From contig NZ_BPTV01000003.1 in NCBI RefSeq assembly GCF_019973375.1, forward strand, positions 273,459 through 337,458: a DNA stretch of 64,000 nucleotides, in the 5' to 3' direction. How positions within the stretch are numbered: position 1 is the first letter of the stretch; every line of letters starts with the position of its first letter. Below, piece after piece: positions 36,063 through 44,654 of this stretch. A model generated the notes under the pieces. The model ran no database searches. It was given only the letters and a program-made list of their open reading frames with translations, and had not been told where the DNA came from. This DNA is from Prevotella lacticifex (GTDB lineage: Bacteria; Bacteroidota; Bacteroidia; Bacteroidales; Bacteroidaceae). Both the position numbers and the translations under genes were made by a program.

Positions 36063-36833
36063 CTACTTCAGGCGGTCGATGATGAGGTCGGCGACCTTCT
36101 TGCCCGACATAAGCATGCCACCGAAGATAGGCCCCATGCGCGGGGTGCCCGACACTGCCGACGATGCCATACCGCAGACGTAAAGTCCGGGGTAGATCTC
36201 CTTTGTGCCCTCGACGACGGCGCGTTCGCCCTCAACGACGTCGAGCGACCGCTCACCGGCCACGGCACCAGTAGGTGTGGCGAGGCGGATGCCGTTCTTG
36301 CGGGCCACCACCTTACTTATTTCGCTGTCGTGGCCAGTACCGTCGATGACAAATTTGGCCAGCACGTTTAACGGGTCAACATGCAGCCCCTCGCGCAGTA
36401 CTGGGGTCCAGTTGACTACAACACCACTGACCTTCTCCTCCTTGAAAATAACGTCCTCTACCGAATAGCAGTTGAAGAGTGTCGCTCCGGCATGTACAGC
36501 ATGGTAGAGCAACGACGACGTACTCTCGATGGAATCGACGGTAAAGAGGTCGTCGGCAAATGGTTCGTAGCTGATGCCGAACTCACGGATAATGTCCATA
36601 GCCTCCTTCTGGATAACCACTTGGTTGAACATCATTGCACCGCCCCACATGCCGCCACCCGGCGACAGCTTGCGGTCGAAAAGGGCTACGCGCTTTCCGG
36701 CCTTGGCGAGATAGTAGGCGGCCACGATTCCCGACGGTCCACCGCCGACGATGGCCACGTCGAGCGACAGATTCTTCTCCAGTTTGTTGAAATAGGTCTG
36801 GATGATACCTTTAGAGATTTGTGTCTCAATCAT
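36063..36833 (-). CDS. thi4: sulfide-dependent ADP-thiazole synthase, Thi4 type
   Basis: A 256-residue FAD-like-fold protein that makes the thiazole of thiamine from NAD, glycine and a sulphur source. The nucleotide-binding start is DVAIVGGGPSGIVAAYYLAKAG, then DRKLSPGGGMWGGAM, and CGMASSAVSGTPRMGPIFGGMLMSG near the end. The residue aligned with the sulphur-donating Cys of yeast Thi4 is His151 (GLHVDPL). It should therefore be the catalytic, sulfide-using kind rather than a suicide enzyme. It replaces ThiG/ThiS/ThiH, which are not found in this operon. It lies 71 bases after thiC. Confidence 0.9.
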   Translation of the reverse strand: MIETQISKGIIQTYFNKLEKNLSLDVAIVGGGPSGIVAAYYLAKAGKRVALFDRKLSPGGGMWGGAMMFNQVVIQKEAMDIIREFGISYEPFADDLFTVDSIESTSSLLYHAVHAGATLFNCYSVEDVIFKEEKVSGVVVNWTPVLREGLHVDPLNVLAKFVIDGTGHDSEISKVVARKNGIRLATPTGAVAGERSLDVVEGERAVVEGTKEIYPGLYVCGMASSAVSGTPRMGPIFGGMLMSGKKVADLIIDRLK

Positions 36834-36904
36834 GAGTTAATGATTTTAGTTTTTGCTTGTCGTTAAGCAATTGATTATTAAATGATTATAGTTTCATGAC
36901 GTTT

Positions 36905-38482
36905 TTATTCCGTCTTTTCCTCCGTGCAGAGCTTGTGACTGATGCGTGCCGCACAGAAGTTCGGTCCGCACATCGTACAGTAGGGACCCTGGTGGGGGTT
37001 GGCGGCCTCATAGACAGCCTGCGCGTGCTCGGGGTCGAAACTCAGGTCGAATTGGTCAATCCACCGGAAGTCGTAGCGAGCTTTCGACAGGGCATCGTCG
37101 CGCACAGTGGCTCCGGGGAATCCCTTTGCTATGTCGGCGGCATGGGCCGCAATCTTGTAGGCGATAATGCCGTCGCGTACGTCGTCGAGGTCGGGCAGCG
37201 CGAGGTGCTCCTTTGGTGTTACGTAGCATAGCATCGACGTACCGCACCATCCAATCAAGGCCGCACCTATAGCACTCGTGATATGGTCGTAGCCCGGCGC
37301 GATGTCGGTGACGAGGGGTCCGAGGGTGTAGAACGGCGCACCGTGACATTTCTCGCGTTCCAGCTCAACGTTCTCCTTGATTTTATGCAGGGGCACATGG
37401 CCCGGACCCTCGATGAACACCTGCACATCCTTGTCCCAGGCGCGGGTCACGAGCTCACCCATGGTGTCGAGTTCGGCAAACTGAGCCTTGTCGTTGGCAT
37501 CGTGGATAGACCCCGGGCGCAGGCCGTCGCCGAGCGATATGGCCACGTCGTACTGCCGGCAGATGTCGCAGATATCGTCGAAATGGGTGTAGAGGAAGCT
37601 CTCCTCCTGGTGCATGGCGCACCACGACGAGATGATGCTGCCACCGCGGCTCACCATTCCCGTAAGCCGGTCGAGGGCGTAATGGACATTCTTCAAACGG
37701 ATGCCGCAGTGAATAGTGAAGTAGTCGACACCCTGCTCACACTGCTCGATGAGCGTGTCGCGGTAGACGTCCCACGACAGGTCGGCAATCTTCTCATTCA
37801 CCTTCTCAAAGGCCTGATACAGAGGCACCGTGCCAACGGGTACAGGACAGTTGCGGAGGATGTGCTCGCGGGTCTCGTGGATATGACTTCCCGTTGAGAG
37901 GTCCATGAGCGTATCGCCGCCCCACTTGCAGCTCCACACGGCTTTTTCGACCTCTTCCTCAAGGTTCGACGAGAGGGCTGAATTGCCGATATTCGTGTTT
38001 ATCTTTACGCCGAAACGGTCGCCGATAATCATCGGTTCGGCTTCAGGATGACGGTGGTTGCAGGGAATGACGGCACGTCCGGCGGCCACCTCATCGCGCA
38101 CAAACTCTGGCGTTATATACGATTTTATACCTAAGGCCTCGTTGTTCATATTCTCGCGAATGGCCACATACTCCATTTCTGGTGTTATGATGCCGCGACG
38201 GGCATAGTAGCGCTGTGTGCCTTGACGGTCGGGCATCCACGACTGCCGCAGCTTTGGCAGTCCGGCCTCGAGGTCGACGGCTATCGACGGGTCGCTGTAG
38301 GGCCCGCTGGTATCATATATGTAGACTGGCGCATTGGGCATCGAGGTCATCGTTCCGTCGTGCTTAGTAACGGTGGGCATGAGGTCTACACGCCGCATGC
38401 CAACCTTTATATAGGGGTACAGCTTACCGGGAATGTAAACCTTCTCGGAGTGGGGGTAATGAATCTTGAAGTTTCGGTTCAT
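36905..38482 (-). CDS. thiC: phosphomethylpyrimidine synthase ThiC
   Basis: A 525-residue radical-SAM-type enzyme converting aminoimidazole ribotide to hydroxymethylpyrimidine phosphate. The C-terminal cluster motif CxxCxxxxC is YCTMCGPNFC (Cys502, 505, 510). Other hallmarks are RRGIITPEMEYVAIREN, DLSTGSHIHETREHILRNCPVPVGTVP and EGPGHVPLHKIKENVELE. The usual eukaryote/proteobacterial N-terminal extension is short, giving a compact form. Third gene of the riboswitch-controlled operon, 27 bases after thiE. Confidence 0.96.
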   Translation of the reverse strand: MNRNFKIHYPHSEKVYIPGKLYPYIKVGMRRVDLMPTVTKHDGTMTSMPNAPVYIYDTSGPYSDPSIAVDLEAGLPKLRQSWMPDRQGTQRYYARRGIITPEMEYVAIRENMNNEALGIKSYITPEFVRDEVAAGRAVIPCNHRHPEAEPMIIGDRFGVKINTNIGNSALSSNLEEEVEKAVWSCKWGGDTLMDLSTGSHIHETREHILRNCPVPVGTVPLYQAFEKVNEKIADLSWDVYRDTLIEQCEQGVDYFTIHCGIRLKNVHYALDRLTGMVSRGGSIISSWCAMHQEESFLYTHFDDICDICRQYDVAISLGDGLRPGSIHDANDKAQFAELDTMGELVTRAWDKDVQVFIEGPGHVPLHKIKENVELEREKCHGAPFYTLGPLVTDIAPGYDHITSAIGAALIGWCGTSMLCYVTPKEHLALPDLDDVRDGIIAYKIAAHAADIAKGFPGATVRDDALSKARYDFRWIDQFDLSFDPEHAQAVYEAANPHQGPYCTMCGPNFCAARISHKLCTEEKTE

Positions 38483-38509
38483 ATTTTGTCGTTTGATTGG
38501 TTGTAGAGA

Positions 38510-39157
38510 TTATCTATTGTCATTGATGCCGACGACGCCAGAGACAGCTCTGCACAGTCGCCGCATCTCACCAGTGGGGTCGTTCGACCGTACCACACAT
38601 CCGCTCAGGGCAACTCCGTCGACGCCCGTAGCCATGATGGCCGGTATGTCGCTGAGCGTTATGCCGCCGATGGCTATTAGTGGCATGGCAAGGCCGTGGG
38701 CGGCGCGGGCAGCGACGAGACGGCGGTAGCCCTCGATGCCGAGGACGGGCGCGAGATGGGCTTTCGTCGTCGTGAAGCGGAAAGGGCCGCAACCGACATA
38801 GTCGGCACCGGCTGCGGCAGCCCTCAGGAGGTCGTCAACGGTATTTACGGTGGCTCCGATGATGGCCTTACTGCCAAGGATGGCACGGGCCTCGTCAACC
38901 GGCATGTCGTTGCGGCCGAGATGGACACCGTCGGCACCGGTTTCTGCACAGAGAGCTACACGGTCGTCGAGGATGAGGGTGGCCCCACGGTCGTGGCATA
39001 AGCGCGCGGCCTCACGACCCACAGCCGCCATCTCGTCGTCGGTGGCATTCTTCATGCGCAGCTGTATCCACCGGCAACCACCGTCGAGGGCCATTTTTAT
39101 CTCATCGAGGTCGGAAAAGCGTGATGTGGAGTGAGTGAGAAATTGTAGTTGTTTCAT
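38510..39157 (-). CDS. thiE: thiamine phosphate synthase
   Basis: A 215-residue TIM barrel joining hydroxymethylpyrimidine diphosphate and thiazole phosphate. Motifs are WIQLRMKNATDDE, LILDDRVALCAETGADGVHLGRNDMP (metal/diphosphate site), DYVGCGPFRFTTTKAHLAPVLG and IAIGGITLSDI. The length and all main substrate loops are normal, which makes this the catalytic ThiE, as opposed to the diverged tenI at the operon end. It starts 18 bases after thiD. Confidence 0.95.
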   Translation of the reverse strand: MKQLQFLTHSTSRFSDLDEIKMALDGGCRWIQLRMKNATDDEMAAVGREAARLCHDRGATLILDDRVALCAETGADGVHLGRNDMPVDEARAILGSKAIIGATVNTVDDLLRAAAAGADYVGCGPFRFTTTKAHLAPVLGIEGYRRLVAARAAHGLAMPLIAIGGITLSDIPAIMATGVDGVALSGCVVRSNDPTGEMRRLCRAVSGVVGINDNR

Positions 39158-39175
39158 TTCAGTCTTTAGCAGGTT

Positions 39176-40000
39176 CTATCTCTTGATTATCAGTTTTTCG
39201 GGATTAAAGAAATGGTCTACGGCACCATGACCATGACCTACAGCCACTTCCTTACCGGCATCGAGGGCCTTTTCGAGATATTCCTTGGCCTTGCCGACAG
39301 CCTCGTCCAACCGGCAGCCACGGGCCAGGAAGGCGGTGATGGCCGACGACAGAGTACAGCCGGTACCGTGGGTATTTGGGGTGTTGATAGTGGCAGAACA
39401 GTATTCGTGACGGGTGCCGTCAGCGGTGAGCAGACGGTCGGTTTTCGTCGTTCCTTCGGCATGGCCGCCCTTAATGAGCACAGCCTTGCAACCAAAGGCA
39501 AGGATGCGGGCAGCAGCCGTCCATACGTCGTCATCGCTGACAATCTTCATGTCGGCCATGGCCTCAGCCTCAGGGATATTAGGGGTGACGATAGTGGCCA
39601 GCGGCAGCAGACGGCCGGTGACTATATAGAGGGTTCCCGCCCTCATTAGCGGGTCACCGGAAGTAGCAACCATAACGGGGTCGACGACGAGGGGAACCCG
39701 CGGTGCCGTCTCCAGCTCTACGGCGACGGCAGCTGCAATCTCGGCATTGCCTATCATTCCCGTCTTTATGGCCACCGGGGAGATATCGTTTAGAACAGCA
39801 TGAAGCTGCGAAACCACCATTGCCACAGGCACATCCATGACCTGATGAACGCGGAGGGTGTCCTGGGCCGTCACGGCGGTGACCACGCTGCACGCATAAC
39901 AGCCTAAGGCCGACATAGTCTTTATATCGGCTTGTATGCCGGCACCTCCGCAACTGTCGGAACCGGCAATGGTTAATGTTGGAATATATTTACTGTCCAT
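39176..40000 (-). CDS. thiD: hydroxymethylpyrimidine/phosphomethylpyrimidine kinase
   Basis: A 274-residue ribokinase-fold enzyme phosphorylating HMP and HMP-P. It shows LTIAGSDSCGGAGIQADIKTM at the N-terminus, VVDPVMVATSGDPLM in the centre and NTHGTGCTLSSAITAFLARG, the anion-hole/catalytic Asp region, near the end. ATG 40000 (MDSKYIPTLTIAGSD) is chosen; the frame stays open to 40153 only because it reads through the riboswitch. First gene of the operon, 73 bases downstream of the TPP aptamer. Confidence 0.96.
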   Translation of the reverse strand: MDSKYIPTLTIAGSDSCGGAGIQADIKTMSALGCYACSVVTAVTAQDTLRVHQVMDVPVAMVVSQLHAVLNDISPVAIKTGMIGNAEIAAAVAVELETAPRVPLVVDPVMVATSGDPLMRAGTLYIVTGRLLPLATIVTPNIPEAEAMADMKIVSDDDVWTAAARILAFGCKAVLIKGGHAEGTTKTDRLLTADGTRHEYCSATINTPNTHGTGCTLSSAITAFLARGCRLDEAVGKAKEYLEKALDAGKEVAVGHGHGAVDHFFNPEKLIIKR

Positions 40001-40073
40001 CGCTCTGATATTACAATTAAAAAAAATCAGAGAGGTGCACAGCAACGTGCGAACAAAAGATAAAATACGCGAC

Positions 40074-40157
40074 ATCCCTACGGCAGCATTACCTGCATCA
40101 GGTTTAACGGGTATAATCTCAGCTTCGCCGGTCACAACGACCAGGCTCTGCACCCCT
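40074..40157 (-). promoter_or_regulatory. TPP (THI-box) riboswitch
   Basis: On the minus strand the sequence runs GAGGGGTGC, then GCTGAGATTATACCCGTT, then AACCTGATGCAGGTAATGC, then CGTAGGGA. These are all conserved parts of the thiamine pyrophosphate aptamer in the right order. It sits 73 bases upstream of thiD. Binding of TPP should shut off the operon, in Bacteroidetes probably by hiding the translation start or by termination; no clear terminator is seen before the ATG. Confidence 0.95.
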
Positions 40158-40230
40158 CATATAGGCTCGTGGCCTATAATTTGTCTTTAGGTAGACAAGG
40201 ATTTTCGTCCTACGTCCGCCTTTGCGGTTG

Positions 40231-40238
40231 CAAAAGTA
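40231..40238 (-). promoter_or_regulatory. -7 box of the thi operon
   Basis: TACTTTTG on the minus strand fits TAnnTTTG. It lies about 75 bases upstream of the aptamer. Two small hairpins (about 40163-40180 and 40184-40200) lie between promoter and aptamer. Confidence 0.5.
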
Positions 40239-40326
40239 TAGAATAATGATTAGAAAAAAGTATTTCCGTCAGATAATTAAACTTTTTTACACTTTTCGCT
40301 CTTTGTGTAAAAAAATGTGAGCATTC

Positions 40327-40358
40327 TTGCCGATAGTCTCAGAAAAAGTGTATCTTTG
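40327..40358 (+). promoter_or_regulatory. promoter of the patatin-like gene
   Basis: TTG at 40327-40329, a 21-base spacer and TATCTTTG at 40351-40358. The ATG at 40380 follows after 21 bases. Confidence 0.6.
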
Positions 40359-40379
40359 TCGGCACAGAACTAAATAAGT

Positions 40380-41216
40380 ATGCTTCGGTTTTTCAATTTT
40401 CTGTCTGATATGCTGCCTCACCGAAGGAGCCGCAACATAGCCCTGGTACTTGGCGGCGGGGGTGCCAGGGGGTATGCCCACATCGGTGCTGTGGAGGTGC
40501 TCATGGAGCATGGATTCAATATCACGTCGGTGGCCGGAACGTCGATGGGAGCACTCGTCGGCGGACTCTTTGCCGCAGGCAAACTCGATGAGCTCAAGGA
40601 GAAGGTTATCACGGTGAACCGCCGTAAGATTCTGTCACTCCTCGACTTATCACCCGGTCTCGACCACATAGCCACCGCCGACAAGCTCAGCGGCCTCCTC
40701 GACGATATTGCCGGTGGAATGAATATCGAGCAACTGCCAATACCGTTCTGCTGCTCCGCCACCGATATTGTCAGCGGACGCGAAAAAGTTTTCCGTAGCG
40801 GACCGCTGAGTCAGGCCATCAGAGCCTCTATCTCCATTCCAGGCTTCTTCTCGCCGGTGCGCATCGGCAATGAGGTGCTCGTCGACGGCAGCGTCCATAA
40901 CACACTGCCACTCAACAGGGTAGAACGACACAAGGGCGACCGTCTCGTAGCGGTGAACGTCAGCGCTCCGGGAGCGGAACCGATGAAGGGCTCAGTCCCG
41001 TCGAACTTCCTCAAGATGGCCATGCGCATTGCACAGATTTCGGTACAGAACAATACGCAGATGGCTGAGCAGATAACCCGACCCGATATCTGTGTCGATA
41101 TTCCCATGGATACATTCGGTCTCATGGACTTCGAAAAAGGCAGGGAAATCATTGCCTACGGACGCCGGGCAATGGAGCAGGCACTGGAAGAATGGGATGA
41201 TAAAAGAAAAAGTTAA
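40380..41216 (+). CDS. patatin-like phospholipase
   Basis: A 278-residue lipid acyl hydrolase of the bacterial RssA/patatin type. The oxyanion loop is LGGGGARGYAHIG (about residues 24-36), the nucleophile elbow GTSMG has Ser55, and the catalytic Asp169 is in LVDGSVHN. No signal peptide, so probably cytoplasmic or membrane-peripheral. Substrate unknown. Its last 9 codons and the following 48 bases recur about 3.7 kb downstream at 44956-45028, so the gene end may be an insertion site. Confidence 0.9.
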   Translation: MLRFFNFLSDMLPHRRSRNIALVLGGGGARGYAHIGAVEVLMEHGFNITSVAGTSMGALVGGLFAAGKLDELKEKVITVNRRKILSLLDLSPGLDHIATADKLSGLLDDIAGGMNIEQLPIPFCCSATDIVSGREKVFRSGPLSQAIRASISIPGFFSPVRIGNEVLVDGSVHNTLPLNRVERHKGDRLVAVNVSAPGAEPMKGSVPSNFLKMAMRIAQISVQNNTQMAEQITRPDICVDIPMDTFGLMDFEKGREIIAYGRRAMEQALEEWDDKRKS

Positions 41217-41263
41217 TGGCGTTTTTTTTAGTTCTGATGTCACATCACGGGGCAACGTAGTTA

Positions 41264-41404
41264 TCAACTACCGACCGGCTGATTTCTGACATCGCCCTTT
41301 CGGCCGGTTACATGAACCTAACCGCCATGAATAAGGCGTTCAAGACAAGATTCGGTAAGACACCCTCGCAATACAGGCAAGAAAAGGGAGGAAGAGAAAA
41401 ATAA
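41264..41404 (+). pseudogene. AraC-family regulator, C-terminal remnant
   Basis: Frame: TDRLISDIALSAGYMNLT, followed by AMNKAFKTRFGKTPSQYRQE and a stop at 41402. This is the second helix-turn-helix of AraC regulators (IA..AGY...F...FK..FG.TPSQYR). No start codon or upstream domains remain; the frame is closed by a stop just before 41261. It directly follows the patatin-tail sequence at 41190-41264. Confidence 0.8.
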
Positions 41405-41435
41405 CTTATTGTTTTCCTGACTCAGCATTTTTATA

Positions 41436-41443
41436 TACCTTTG
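41436..41443 (+). promoter_or_regulatory. -7 box of the retropepsin-like gene
   Basis: TACCTTTG, 38 bases before the ATG. A TTTTC at 41412-41416 with a 19-base spacer could be a weak -33 element. Confidence 0.5.
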
Positions 41444-41481
41444 CAAATGTAAACTTTTCATATTATACAGGATACAAGGCA

Positions 41482-42327
41482 ATGAACCATAAACTACTTC
41501 TGATGCTCACCCTGGCATTGTTATCTCTAAATGCTTGGAGTCAATCAAAGATAACGATGAAGGGAGACTGGATGTTTACTGATGTAGCTCTTTCTGACGG
41601 CGGCTCGGTCCACAACGTCCCGGGATTGATAGATACTGGCTGTTCAGTTTGTATCATCGATTCTACCTATGCCGTAGACTCATGCCACATCAAGGATTTA
41701 AAAGGAGACAAGATAATGGACAACACGGCCGGACAAAGCATTAAATCGTCCTATGTCTATTTGGACAGCATCTCCTTTACTTCCTCCACATACACCCATG
41801 TGTGGTGCTTCATTGTGGATTTGACCGGGAAGCTGAAGCAGTTCGCCCCTAAGTTTATTATCGGTGGTGACATCTTAAAAAGGAATCCATGGTGCTTTGA
41901 CCTAAAGACCTTCCAACTTCAACCTTTAAACGAATTACCCACCAACGTTGCGACATCCTTGGCTTGGAAGCCTCATGCTGACGACGGGCTGAACATGATT
42001 ATCTTTAAAGGCAAGATTGCGGGCAAGAAGACACGTATCTTATTTGACACCGGTGCCCGATTCAATGCTGTGCTTCCTACGTCCGAACTGACACCTACAG
42101 CTTATATTGAGATACCAGGCGCCGATATAGCAGAGGCACTAACTACAAAAACGGTAGGGCAATGCAAAAACATCCCCGTAGAGATTTCCGATTATCGTTT
42201 CAAGGTTGACTTCATCAAGCCCACGGACGACGGCTCGGAGGAGCCCCGTCTTAATGCAAGCTTCCTCATGGGGAAAAGATGGGTACTTGATTACACGCAC
42301 AAGCAACTGCTTGTCTTGTCGGATTGA
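41482..42327 (+). CDS. secreted retropepsin-like aspartyl protease, two-domain
   Basis: A 281-residue protein with a signal peptide (MNHKLLLMLTLALLSLNAWS). Two aspartyl-protease signatures are present: GLIDTGCSVCIID (Asp51) and ILFDTGARFNAVL (Asp189), each followed by hydrophobic-hydrophobic-Gly strands (FIIGGDIL, ASFLMGKRW). Two DTG motifs in one chain could make a pseudo-dimer with both catalytic aspartates. The mature protein would act in the periplasm; its substrate is unknown. Intact, with its own -7 box, in the midst of pseudogenes. It may alternatively be a non-proteolytic retropepsin-fold protein. Confidence 0.75.
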   Translation: MNHKLLLMLTLALLSLNAWSQSKITMKGDWMFTDVALSDGGSVHNVPGLIDTGCSVCIIDSTYAVDSCHIKDLKGDKIMDNTAGQSIKSSYVYLDSISFTSSTYTHVWCFIVDLTGKLKQFAPKFIIGGDILKRNPWCFDLKTFQLQPLNELPTNVATSLAWKPHADDGLNMIIFKGKIAGKKTRILFDTGARFNAVLPTSELTPTAYIEIPGADIAEALTTKTVGQCKNIPVEISDYRFKVDFIKPTDDGSEEPRLNASFLMGKRWVLDYTHKQLLVLSD

Positions 42328-42348
42328 CTCTGACCGACAGCGGTAGAA

Positions 42349-42512
42349 TTAGCGATTCGTCATGCTCATCTTCAGTAATTTGGCTTTGATGCTGGCACTT
42401 ATCGGAGGAATGGCGTTCTGTTCAATAAACTGGTTTACGTCCACTATGCCATAATATTTTGGCGTTTTGCCATGCCGTGTTAATGAATTGCTATTTTTTT
42501 TGCACCACTAAG
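42349..42512 (-). pseudogene. possible gene remnant (C-terminal fragment)
   Basis: A minus-strand frame without a start codon reads GKTPKYYGIVDVNQFIEQNA and continues IPPISASIKAKLLKMS to a stop at 42349. It is protein-like in composition but not recognised. It is bounded upstream by a stop at 42513-42515. The rest of the gap up to 42636 holds a TGAGCAAC-TTTTT-GTTGCTCA hairpin (about 42543-42563). Confidence 0.3.
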
Positions 42513-42636
42513 TTAAGTGATTTTTTGACATGGCCAAATCTTGAGCAACTTTTTGTTGCTCAGGACGTTATAAGATATTAGAGACTATTGAGGTGCGGAT
42601 ATTAGGTGTAAAGAAGAAACAAAGCATTTAATGTGA

Positions 42637-43575
42637 ATGAAGCAACTTAACGATACACATAAAGGAATTTTTGAGGCTGCGTTATCGTCAGCCTCTTTTG
42701 GTTTAATACCCTTGTTCACCCTGCCCGTACTGCAGGCGGGCCTCAGCATCCCGTCCACACTGGTTTACCGGTTTGTGTTTGCCTGCCTGTTCATGCTCGG
42801 CATTCTGGCATGGCAGCACCAGTCGCTGCACCTCAACTTCGGCGATGCACTGCGCATAGCCTTTCTGTCGGTGCTCTACGACATCTCGGCTATCTCGCTG
42901 TTCAAAGGCTATGCCTACATGCCGAGCGGCGTGGCCACCACCCTGCTGTTCTCTTATCCCGTGTGGACGGTACTGATTGAGTGGAGCTTCTTCCGTGTGC
43001 CCCTTCGCCTATTTTCCATCACGGCAGTGGTGATGGCTGTGGTGGGCGTTTACTTTCTGTCGGGAGCCGACAGTGCAAGCCACTCGCACGGCATCTCGTC
43101 AGTGATAGGCATTATCTGGGAAATGCTGGCGGGCCTGAGCTATGCTGTGTATATGGTGGTGTTCCCCCGCATGCGTATCAGCAAGATGCCATCCATCAAA
43201 ACCACGTTCTACGTGTTCTTTTTCGCCCTGCTCATGCTCGTGGCTTACGTGAGCTTCACCGAAGGTGCCCTGCCCGCCATTCCGTCGGTCAAGACGCTGG
43301 TATGCCTGCTGCTGTTGGGACTGCTGCCCACCACGATGAGCAATATTTGTGTAATCATGGCATTAAAGAAGATAAGCGCTACCATGGTGTCGGTGCTTGG
43401 CGCGTTTGAGCCTCTTACCGCCATGAGCGTAGGCATACTTGTGTTCGGCGAACCACTCACCATCAATGTCGGGGTGGGTTTCCTGCTGGTTATAGCGGCC
43501 GTAATACTGCTTATCCTTACCTCGGGGAAAGCAGAAACGAGCCCGAAGGCAAAGGTAAAGGCAAGAAAAAAGTGA
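42637..43575 (+). CDS. EamA/DMT-family transporter
   Basis: A 312-residue inner-membrane protein with ten hydrophobic helices arranged as two EamA repeats (about residues 11-142 and 155-297). The GVATTLLFSYPVWTVLIEW of repeat 1 matches ATMVSVLGAFEPLTAMSVG of repeat 2. Members export or import amino acids, nucleosides or other metabolites; the substrate is not predictable. Intact, although it is surrounded by broken genes. A basic tail (KAKVKARKK) ends the protein. No promoter with both boxes is evident. Confidence 0.88.
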   Translation: MKQLNDTHKGIFEAALSSASFGLIPLFTLPVLQAGLSIPSTLVYRFVFACLFMLGILAWQHQSLHLNFGDALRIAFLSVLYDISAISLFKGYAYMPSGVATTLLFSYPVWTVLIEWSFFRVPLRLFSITAVVMAVVGVYFLSGADSASHSHGISSVIGIIWEMLAGLSYAVYMVVFPRMRISKMPSIKTTFYVFFFALLMLVAYVSFTEGALPAIPSVKTLVCLLLLGLLPTTMSNICVIMALKKISATMVSVLGAFEPLTAMSVGILVFGEPLTINVGVGFLLVIAAVILLILTSGKAETSPKAKVKARKK

Positions 43576-43605
43576 TTGTTACGGTGCTTCCACCCATTTA
43601 TTTGA

Positions 43606-43613
43606 TATCTTTG
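43606..43613 (+). promoter_or_regulatory. -7 box upstream of the broken ribD
   Basis: TATCTTTG, 23 bases before the former ATG at 43637. It is a relic of the intact gene's promoter. Confidence 0.45.
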
Positions 43614-43636
43614 CACCTACAAAAACGAAGTAGCTT

Positions 43637-44470
43637 ATGCAAACAGATAAATTCTATATGAGGCTTGCTTGCAACTGGCGGTGAACGGCCGGTTGCGTGC
43701 CAAGCCCAATCCCATGGTTGGCGCCGTAATAGTGGCACCCGACGGGAGGATTATTGGCGGAGGCTACCACGCCAAATGTGGTGAGGGCCATGCTGAGGTG
43801 AATGCTTTGCCAGCGTAAAGCCGGCCGACGAGGCTTTGCTGCCACAGTGCACCATGTACGTATCGCTTGAGCCGTGTGCCCACTGGGGCAAAACACCGCC
43901 CTGCGCCAACCTGATTGTGATCAAGGGCATGAAGCGTGTGGTGTGCGGCTGCATCGACCCCTTTGCCAAAGTAAAGGGACGCGGCGTGCAGACACTGCGC
44001 AACGCTGGCATCGAGGTTACGGTGGGCGTGCTCGAAAAAGAGTGTCTGGAACTCAATAAAGCATTCATCACTGTGAACACCTTGAAGCGCCCTTACATTA
44101 TTTTAAAATGGGCACAAACTGCCAACGGCTGCATGGGACTGCTGCAACAAAGCCGTCCACAGCCCATCAGCATCTCAACCCCCACTACCCGGCGACTCGT
44201 GCACAAACTGCGTGCCGATGTAGGCACCATCCTGGTGGGCGCGGGCACATGGAAAGCCGATCACCCGCAACTGAACGTAAGGGCATGGTACGGTCCCGAC
44301 CCCGAACGCATTCTGATTTCGGCTCACGCTACCCAGGCTCCCGAAGGTTTCTGGCTGGCTCACAGCACAATGAGGTGGTGAGCCATCTGAACGAAGAGGG
44401 CAAACAGAGCTTGCTCGTTGAGGGTGGCGCACACACGCTGCAAAGTTTCATCGCGGCAGAGCTGTGGGAC
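43637..44470 (+). pseudogene. ribD: broken ribD (riboflavin deaminase/reductase)
   Basis: Read across three frames this is RibD: PNPMVGAVIVAPDGRIIGGG, the zinc site HAEV and SLEPCAHWGKTPPC, then the reductase part KRPYIILKWAQTANG and LLVEGGAHTLQSFIAAELWD. Frameshifts lie near 43668 (stop at 43682), near 43806 and near 44372. The last part is replaced after ELWD at about 44469 by unrelated DNA. A functional ribD must exist elsewhere if the cell makes riboflavin, since ribH here is intact. Confidence 0.85.
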
Positions 44471-44520
44471 GTGACAAGGATGAGGATGACGAGCAGTGGT
44501 GGCGCCGTTGCATCGCCAGC

Positions 44521-44595
44521 TCATCCGCCATGCTTCCACTCAAGCATTTTCTGATATATCTTGCGCTTGAAATAAGTTCTTTTGTTATTGCTCAT
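44521..44595 (-). pseudogene. N-terminal remnant of a DUF4143-type AAA ATPase
   Basis: The minus strand reads MSNNKRTYFKRKIYQKMLEW and stops after 24 codons. KRKIYQKMLEWK is the standard beginning of the Bacteroidetes AAA/DUF4143 ATPase family, whose Walker A follows about 12 residues later and is missing here. The ATG has a GAGGAGG purine run 6 bases upstream. Everything downstream has been replaced. Confidence 0.6.
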
Positions 44596-44654
44596 ATTGT
44601 TGCCTCCTCAAAAAGTTTGGTGATTATGAGGGCAAAATGATAAAAAAAGAATTA

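Noticed and set aside
40001..40153. A 51-codon N-terminal extension of thiD.
   Set aside because: These codons are the translated TPP riboswitch; the conserved ThiD start is at 40000.
44490..44640. A plus-strand continuation of the chimeric ORF (DKDEDDEQWWRRC...) that would make a circularly permuted gene.
   Set aside because: Most of this stretch is better explained as the antisense of the ATPase N-terminus (44521-44595), whose family motif is clear.
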